NCBI GenBank assembly: GCA_028571685.1
Contig: CM053141.1
Span: 57,286,333 to 57,350,332 of the forward strand
DNA length: 64,000 bases
Origin: Heterohyrax brucei
Lineage: Eukaryota; Chordata; Mammalia; Hyracoidea; Procaviidae
Reading direction: 5' to 3'
The position numbers and the translations under genes were made by a program. Positions 58,126 to 64,000 of this stretch are shown here, one piece after another. The notes beneath the pieces were generated by a model that searched no databases, was not told the origin of the DNA, and saw nothing but the letters and a program-made list of their open reading frames with translations. Position 1 is the stretch's first letter. The number at the start of each line of letters is the position of its first letter.

Positions 58126-58328
58126 TTAGCAGAATTAGTATTTAATCCTTACTCTGGAGATTTTTGAGAGGAAAAGCCATCTTTGATGGATTGATCTTAG
58201 ATTTTTAGCTATAATAATGTATATTTTCATTTTTTAGTGTATTTCATTGATTCTATAACTTACACTTTCTTCAAACTTTAATACTGCTGAAGATAAATGA
58301 TAAAAATCTATGTCCACATAAACAAATT

Positions 58329-58570
58329 GCCTCAGTCATCTGGTAATGCTGTAACAGAAAATACCACAAGTGGATGACTTTAACAAAGAGAAACTTTATT
58401 GTCACAGTCCAGTAAGCTACAAATCCATTTGTAAGAGAAATTGTCTCAGTCCGATAATAGGCTAGGAGTCCAGACTCAATGGGAGGATGCCAGTGTAGGA
58501 ACCTCAAGTCCAAAGGATGCACTCTGCTCTCACTTTCTTGGTTGTATGAGGTTCCTCACTCTCTCAGAGA
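58329..58570 (-). mobile_element. Truncated MaLR-like LTR
   Basis: Same sequence as the 3' half of the LTR at 56458 (TGCTGTAACAGAAAATACCA, GAGAAACTTTATTGTCACAG). Only about 240 bp. Confidence 0.75.
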
Positions 58571-59111
58571 ACCCAGGGTATTTTAAAAACGAAAGTTAAA
58601 ATAGATAGCCAGGTTTTGAATCTTTTTGTAGAATTGACTTTTCCTTCTTGTCTTTTCCCCCACTTTAAAAACTCTTGGCCAATATGATATTAATCTTTGC
58701 AGCTTTTCCTGTTTTCTTTAGGACCATCAAATAAATGGAGACATGAGTAGAGGATGCTGAGGTAGAGGTGCCAGCCAGCCAGAGACAGCTGAGGGCTCCG
58801 GACTCCAGCTTTTGAGATGCATATTCTGCTAGCCCCTCTGAAATAGGGTCGCCTCTAAATTGCCCAGATTGTTCTTCCACAGGCCCTGTGACGGCACACA
58901 CATGTACCTTCCCGATATAGTCCCTGGTTCACCTGACCAATTTGGACAGGCCTGGAGATTTGAACAAACAATCTGTCCCCCTGTGTTTATCTGCAGGAAA
59001 ACATGGTTAAATATTATTAATAACAAAGCCTTTGATCACTCACCCAAATACCTGTATCAGAGATCGGCTTTTGAGGGCAGGTAACGAGAATCTAGAGTTT
59101 TGAACGGTAAC
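58571..59111. other. Unassigned intergenic sequence
   Basis: No feature recognised; open frames here overlap on both strands and look random. Confidence 0.4.
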
Positions 59112-59190
59112 ACATGTATTTTGTCCTATAAGGTCACTGTGAGGTAGAATTGACTCAATGGCAATGGGTTTGATTTGGTTGGAATGGAGT
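59112..59190 (+). mobile_element. AfroSINE tail fragment
   Basis: TTTTGTCCTATAAGGTCACT to the GGTTTGATTTGG tail. Confidence 0.75.
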
Positions 59191-59196
59191 TCCAGG

Positions 59197-59362
59197 AAGC
59201 CCTGGTGGCGCAGTGGTTAACAACTTACCTGCTAATCAAAAGGTTGGAAGTTTGAATCCAACCACCACTCCTTGGAAACCCAATGGGGCAGTTCTACTCT
59301 GTGCTATAGAGTTGCTATGAATCTAAACCAACTTAACCGCAACAGGTTCGGATTTTTTGGTA
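59197..59362 (+). mobile_element. AfroSINE, plus strand
   Basis: AGCCCTGGTGGCGCAGTGGT is an almost unmutated head; full length. Confidence 0.9.
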
Positions 59363-59545
59363 ATAGAGTTCCTCAGTGGCTCAAATGGTTAAGTACTCAA
59401 ACCCACCCAGGAGCATATCAGAAGAAGGGCCTGGCTTCTGAAAGTTTGCAGCCTTGAAAACCATGTGGAACACCATTCTACTCTGCAACATGTGGGACGA
59501 CCGCGAGTCAGAAGGGGCTCGTCAACAACTGGCAGCACAATGCTT
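59363..59545 (+). mobile_element. AfroSINE, long variant, plus strand
   Basis: Third consecutive SINE; GAGTTCCTCAGTGGCTCAAA head, CGAGTCAGAAGGGGCTCGTC near the tail; part of the head region is deleted. Confidence 0.8.
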
Positions 59546-60439
59546 TCCACGCAGAGGGCTTCTAGTTCCAGGTGAGTGGGAACGATTGTATGACCACTGC
59601 TGTGGTCTGCAAAGGGCTTGGCTCAGGTCCTGCATCAATGGGCAGAGCCTCCAAGAATCAAATCAACATCAGAGACCAGCTGTGCCAACCATGACCCACC
59701 AAGTGCTGTGAATGAGATAGCCCACTCCCTCAGACTCCCCGTAACTTGCTCAGGGTCTCAAGCAGCGATAGACTAAGGACAGCTCACTCACTTCAATCTC
59801 CTAAATTAAAATGCTAGAAGCAGTTATGACACTATATCACTAGCACATTAGTAGAAAAGAGTGTATCAGCTCACTTTTCTGACTATCCTCGTGCCTCTTG
59901 GCTCGCCACTCTCTGTGATCACAGCTTTTCCACCAAGAAGCAGAGGTGGGATGACAACAATGAATTTATTTCACAACATAGAACAGTGCTAAACACATCT
60001 GCTTTGGTTGTCAGACCACTTGAGTTTGAAGTCTGAGTATGCCACTCACTCACAGTTTAAAATGAATGGTGTATTTAAATCCCCCTAATTAGTAGAGCTG
60101 ACCTGGAATCTGAAGTTTATAACCACTGACACACTTTGCCCAGTGCCCGGCAAGTAGTGAGCTCTCCAGGCCTGTTGATAGCAACATGGCTGTTGGCTGG
60201 AGCCCCCAGCAAACACTCTCTCTGTCCCAGATGCCTATGCCCCTGCGATTCCTGGTCTCCTTCCAGCACCCATGTGGATACACACAATGGAAGAAGAAGA
60301 CATGGAGAAGGTCCCCAGGAAGTGCCAGTAGCCCAGGCTGTGACACCACATGCACTAAACCCTGTGACTGAATTTTCTTAGGGGAGAAGGAGGAGAAGTG
60401 AAGCTTCATAAATACAATTTAAAGAGGACAATGAACTTC
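59546..60439. other. Unassigned intergenic sequence
   Basis: The 106-residue minus-strand frame at 60089-60409 and its opposite-strand shadow have no recognisable similarity. Confidence 0.4.
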
Positions 60440-60600
60440 TGTTATGGAAGATGGAAAAACTCAGGAAGAGTTAAGAGTGATAGTTGAACACGATGAACAT
60501 ATTTAATGTCACTGAGCTGTCCAAGTGAAGACTGTAGAAATGGCAACTGTTTTGTTAACTACATATTTCCCACAATAAAGTAAAAACATGATTTTTTAAG
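60440..60600 (+). mobile_element. Old L1 3' end
   Basis: GAACATATTTAATGTCACTG ... TTTCCCACAATAAAG, an L1MA/MB-type ending. Confidence 0.65.
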
Positions 60601-61559
60601 TTACTCTAACCCTGAACTGCTAAAGTAGGTTGTTTTGATAGAGACGCCTTACTTGTGTGAAAAGAGCTGCCAGTGTTGGGCCAGGGCTCTGGGGGCTTTG
60701 ATAATGTGCAGAATCCAGCCTCAACGGTGAAGGTCAAGACAGCCAGGACTGGGCCTTATTTATAATGGTCTTACAGTTTCCAAGGAAGTAAAACAACAGC
60801 AAGACTTTGTATGAAATGAATCACACAGACTTACAGGATCAGAGAAGTCACAGCGGATCAAAGAACGGATGAGCCTTCCAGCTCACTGCTCCTCTGAAAC
60901 CGAAAGAGTCGTTTCCTAGAGTTCACTGTAATCTGTTCCAACTAATTGTCAGGGATTGAGTCTAGAGGGACAGTCAACAGAAGATATAGTTGCTAAAGCC
61001 ACTGGGATCCCCAACAAAGTGGGCTTCAGTTGCATAATAAAAAAAGCACTTTTTCCCTCAATACCCTCCACAAAGGAAATGAATAGAAGTCAAAGCCTTG
61101 TTTGTGATGGTGGGATTAAACACATAATTGAGTAATTTGCAAACCAACCGGAAATAAATACTACTAATTTGTTTAAGAACACTTACGTCGTTTCTGTTTT
61201 TAATGGACGTATCTGTCTTGTTTTTCCTGTTTAATTCTGTGTCATACTATGATGTCCGCCTATCAGCCACAGGTAAGCTGTCACACCAATGTCACACATG
61301 CTGAGTCACAATCTTCGTTAGCCATCCCACTGGTTATCTCCCTGTGCAAAGCACTGTGGGAGAGAAATGCACAAAATCCTATAATCTTACCAGCCAACAC
61401 GGCAGTTGATTAGAGGTCGTGTCGATAGAGGCCTTGGATATGAGAGGACTGCTCGTGCCACCCTGTCTCCCCAGCCAGTTCCTCCTGGGTCTCTTATAAA
61501 TAGAGTCAATGACAAAGCAGCACACATATACCAGCTCTGATAGAGTTCACTGGGGACCA
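60601..61559. other. Unassigned intergenic sequence
   Basis: No feature recognised. Confidence 0.4.
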
Positions 61560-61830
61560 CTCATGGAATCTAGCTGAGTTTCCCTAGTAGTGCTTCAGAC
61601 CCTACTTTCTTGGTAATACGAAGTACCCATTTCTCTCTACTTGCTTTTCTCTTTTATATCTCAAAAGAGACTGACTTAAAACACTGTCTAGTCTTTTATA
61701 TCTCATCAGTGTAACTGCTGCTAATCCATCTTATTTCACCATAGTGACAGGGTTTACAATACACAGTGAAATCATATAAAAGTGTGGACAGTCACTTAAC
61801 ACTGGGACACATGGCCCAGCTCAGTTGCTA
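61560..61830 (-). mobile_element. MaLR-like LTR fragment
   Basis: Shares TACTTTCTTGGTA, CTTTTATATCTCAAAAGAGA and GACTTA blocks with the LTR at 7553-8265. Ends are unclear. Confidence 0.5.
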
Positions 61831-62378
61831 CACACATTTGCGGGGGAGGAGGGGGAAGCATATTATGCAACCCACAGCAACCTGTGTGGCTGGCGGGGCA
61901 TGTATGGCTCTGCGTTCACGGCTCCTGCAGGGCAGGCCTCCGTGACCCAGCTCGGTCGGGAAACGCAGTGGTTTTCTACTGCTGCCTTCCTCCAGAGTTC
62001 CTCCAGTCAGTTCCCCTAGCCCTGCCCACACTTCTTCACTCAAGTTCCCCCATTTGAACCAGCTGAGTCAGATGCTATTTCTTGACAGTCTGCTTGAAAA
62101 AGTTTTCTCTCCACATTAGCATCTGTAATTGTAACACAGCGGTTAGAGCAGATATGTACAGCTTTGTTAAAACAACATCCTGAAGGAAGAACATTTATGG
62201 GCACCAGAATCTTGACTTCCATCATCAGCTGGCCTTTATCCTGCCCAGAGAGCATACCTACATATACTACTTCTTAGACTCAGAATTTTATGAAAACTAC
62301 AACAGGATCCTTTGATAATGACTGAACCCAAATGCATCAAGTTTCTTAAACGGTTACTTAGAAAACATACATACGCAG
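61831..62378. other. Locally GC-richer unique sequence
   Basis: GC content rises between about 61840 and 62030. A TGAGTCA (AP-1 type) site is at 62065-62071. No gene recognised; could be a regulatory island, not shown. Confidence 0.35.
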
Positions 62379-62379
62379 T

Positions 62380-62790
62380 CCCTAGGTGCACAGCCTAAAG
62401 GCTGATGAACAAACAAACTCAGCAGCATTCTAGAAGAAAGGCAGGGCAGTCTGCTGCCATAAAGATTTAAAAAGAAAAAGTCACTGTCAAGTTGGTTCCA
62501 ATTCATAGCAACCCTGCAGGACAGAATAGAACTGCAACGTAGGGTTTCCTAGGCTGTAAATCTTTACAGAAGCGGACTGCAGGATCTCTCCCATGGAGAG
62601 GCTGGTGGGTTCAAACCACTGACTCTTCAGTTAACAGCCAAGTACTTAATCACTGCGCCACCAGAGGTTTTTTCCACAAAGATTATAGCCAAGGAAATAC
62701 TGTGGAGTTCTACTCTGCCTCGTGTGGTCACCCGTGAGTCAAAATCGACTTGATGGCATCAAGTTTAGGTTTCGGTATACATACTATTTT
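62380..62790 (+). mobile_element. AfroSINE split by another SINE
   Basis: Left part to the AAAGATTTA site near 62470, right part resuming AAAGATTATAGCCAAGGAAA to the tail GACTTGATGGCATCAAGTTT. Confidence 0.8.
62470..62676 (-). mobile_element. AfroSINE inserted in an AfroSINE
   Basis: Long variant in opposite orientation (CACTGTCAAGTTGGTTCCAA tail; GCGCCACCAGAGG head), flanked by AAAGATT on both sides. Confidence 0.85.
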
Positions 62791-62792
62791 AG

Positions 62793-62880
62793 ATGATATA
62801 CATATATATGTATATATATATATGTCATCTAAATATATATATGGCTGGCTGGCTTGGCAAATATATATATATATAATTGG
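62793..62880 (+). repeat. TA-rich palindromic repeat
   Basis: A block from AGATGATATAC to GTCATCT (62793-62832) is nearly its own reverse complement. GGCTGGCTGGCTTGG and a further ATATAT run follow. Confidence 0.75.
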
Positions 62881-63220
62881 TATACACAGCATTTTAAATG
62901 AAAATGGACAGTGTAGTTTCAGAAGCTTAGATATAAACTTTCTGTACACTAATAAATTGGAAAAAATTGGAATAATTCCTGTTGTAGACTTGTCTGACTT
63001 GTCTGTCAACAGCTTACTTACGTTATTCAAATTCTGATGATCTTTCTATGTGTATTTCATGTTGGTATTGTTTTGTGTCTAGGATTTGATTCTCTGTCAC
63101 AAAATTAACTGCAGCGGGGACTGAGTCTTTGCTGCTAAATTACTATGGTGTTTGGCTTTGCTCTATTGCACTTGGCAAACTGTTAGCTGTCTACTTTTTT
63201 CCCTTATTTTTCCATTGGAA
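62881..63220. other. Unassigned AT-rich sequence
   Basis: No feature recognised. Confidence 0.45.
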
Positions 63221-63225
63221 GTGTA

Positions 63226-63524
63226 CAGGCAGTGCTGTGAGTTACAAAAGAGATCAATTCTTAATTGAGTCTTTAAATCAAATAAGTATGTAAGTTGGAA
63301 CAGGCATATACAGTTCTTATTTAGCCTTACTTTAGTGCAAGAAAAGGCTTAAAGGCTTTTCAGTGATTTACAAGCTGCACGTACAGGAAGTGTAGATGAT
63401 TGCCATGAAGTCTTTGTTGCAAGTAGGGGTTGGTTCAGTTGTTTCAAAGTAAGGGCAAATTTAGTATTAACAGGCAAGTATGAGTTGTCTGTAAGTTAGA
63501 AGTTCATGACCCGAGAACTGCCTG
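63226..63524 (+). mobile_element. Tigger-like MITE with terminal repeats
   Basis: Ends CAGGCAGTGCT and AGAACTGCCTG are inverted repeats, flanked by TA on both sides (63224-63225 and 63525-63526) as in Tc1/mariner/Tigger elements. 299 bp, no coding capacity. Confidence 0.75.
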
Positions 63525-63526
63525 TA

Positions 63527-63933
63527 GTCTTTTTTTAATAAGTTGAAAAAACAGTTCAATATGCTAGTGGCATAGATACTTCTTATTACTACTTAAAACC
63601 TGATAATGAAAAGATTCTCCCCCTGAAAATTGTTTTTAAAATAAATCATATTTTTTCCATATGTTGGTTCCAACTCAGGAATTTTTCCTCAATTGGTGTG
63701 ACCCTTTTCTCCAAGAGTATTCATCACATGAGTGTCTATAATCTTCATCTTCACCAAGACTCTTCTCTCTGTGGAGCTCTTTCAACACGTACAAAAGCAC
63801 ATCCTGGGAATAAAAGCCTTAATAACAAATGTAGAAGAGTGTCCTAGATGTCTGGAATGGAAAGCTGATTGATCTGTTGGAGACCTTTTCTTCTCCCTTG
63901 AAGTATGAATTATTAAAAGCTTCTTCATCTTAT
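63527..63933. other. Unassigned AT-rich sequence
   Basis: No feature recognised. Confidence 0.45.
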
Positions 63934-64000
63934 GGAGGTCCCCAGGTAGCACAAATGTTTAGTGCTCAACTATTAAAGGTTGGTGATTTGAACCCTGTGG
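63934..64000 (+). mobile_element. AfroSINE head, cut by window end
   Basis: GAGGTCCCCAGGTAGCACAA then GGTTGGTGATTTGAACCC, the tRNA-like 5' part. Confidence 0.8.

Noticed and set aside
47000-64000. Search for granzyme K exons, the next gene in human
   Set aside because: No serine-protease motifs found; the distance expected from human places it beyond the window.

Overview
The window is animal nuclear DNA: AT-rich, intron-bearing and full of retrotransposon debris. Its dominant short repeat is the AfroSINE type, whose tail matches that of the RTE LINE fragments found here. Together with a family of L1 3' ends unlike those of primates or rodents, this points to an afrotherian mammal, most likely an elephant or another paenungulate. 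No bacterial, phage or CRISPR-type system is present, and I found no convincing new multi-gene system.

Only one protein-coding gene is well supported: ESM1 (endocan) on the minus strand. It runs from a TATA-box promoter near 46790 through three coding exons (46377-46677, 42952-43104, 39693-39793) to a poly(A) signal near 38381. The spliced frame is intact and encodes 184 residues, with signal peptide, 18 cysteines, the Phe-rich loop and the Ser-Gly glycanation site. A U6-like pseudogene, an L2 end, an L1 end and AfroSINEs lie in its introns.

Layout: 1-7000 holds two RTE LINE fragments around a minus-strand L1 into which a second and then a third L1 3' end have jumped. 7450-17770 holds LTRs, L1 3'-UTR pieces, a palindromic mariner, AfroSINEs (including a head-to-tail trimer) and one RTE end. 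17770-18545 is an RTE endonuclease fragment, and 18545-21990 is a decayed endogenous retrovirus pol region. 22000-30000 mixes nested LTRs, SINEs, a split RTE LINE and an L1 3' UTR, the last two each interrupted by a palindromic mariner. 30000-38360 is sparser sequence between the repeats and the 3' end of ESM1. 38360-46790 is ESM1. 46800-64000 is its upstream flank, with an LTR, RTE pieces with a 149-bp duplication, an L1 3' end with target-site repeats, MIR, MER5A-like and Tigger-like elements and more AfroSINEs. In human the next gene on this side is GZMK, about 40 kb away, so its absence here is expected.

The parts do not work as a system. One secreted-proteoglycan gene sits in a transposon-rich landscape, and the interest lies in the order and structure of the nested insertions. 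Repeat names were assigned by eye and boundaries are approximate unless target-site duplications are given.
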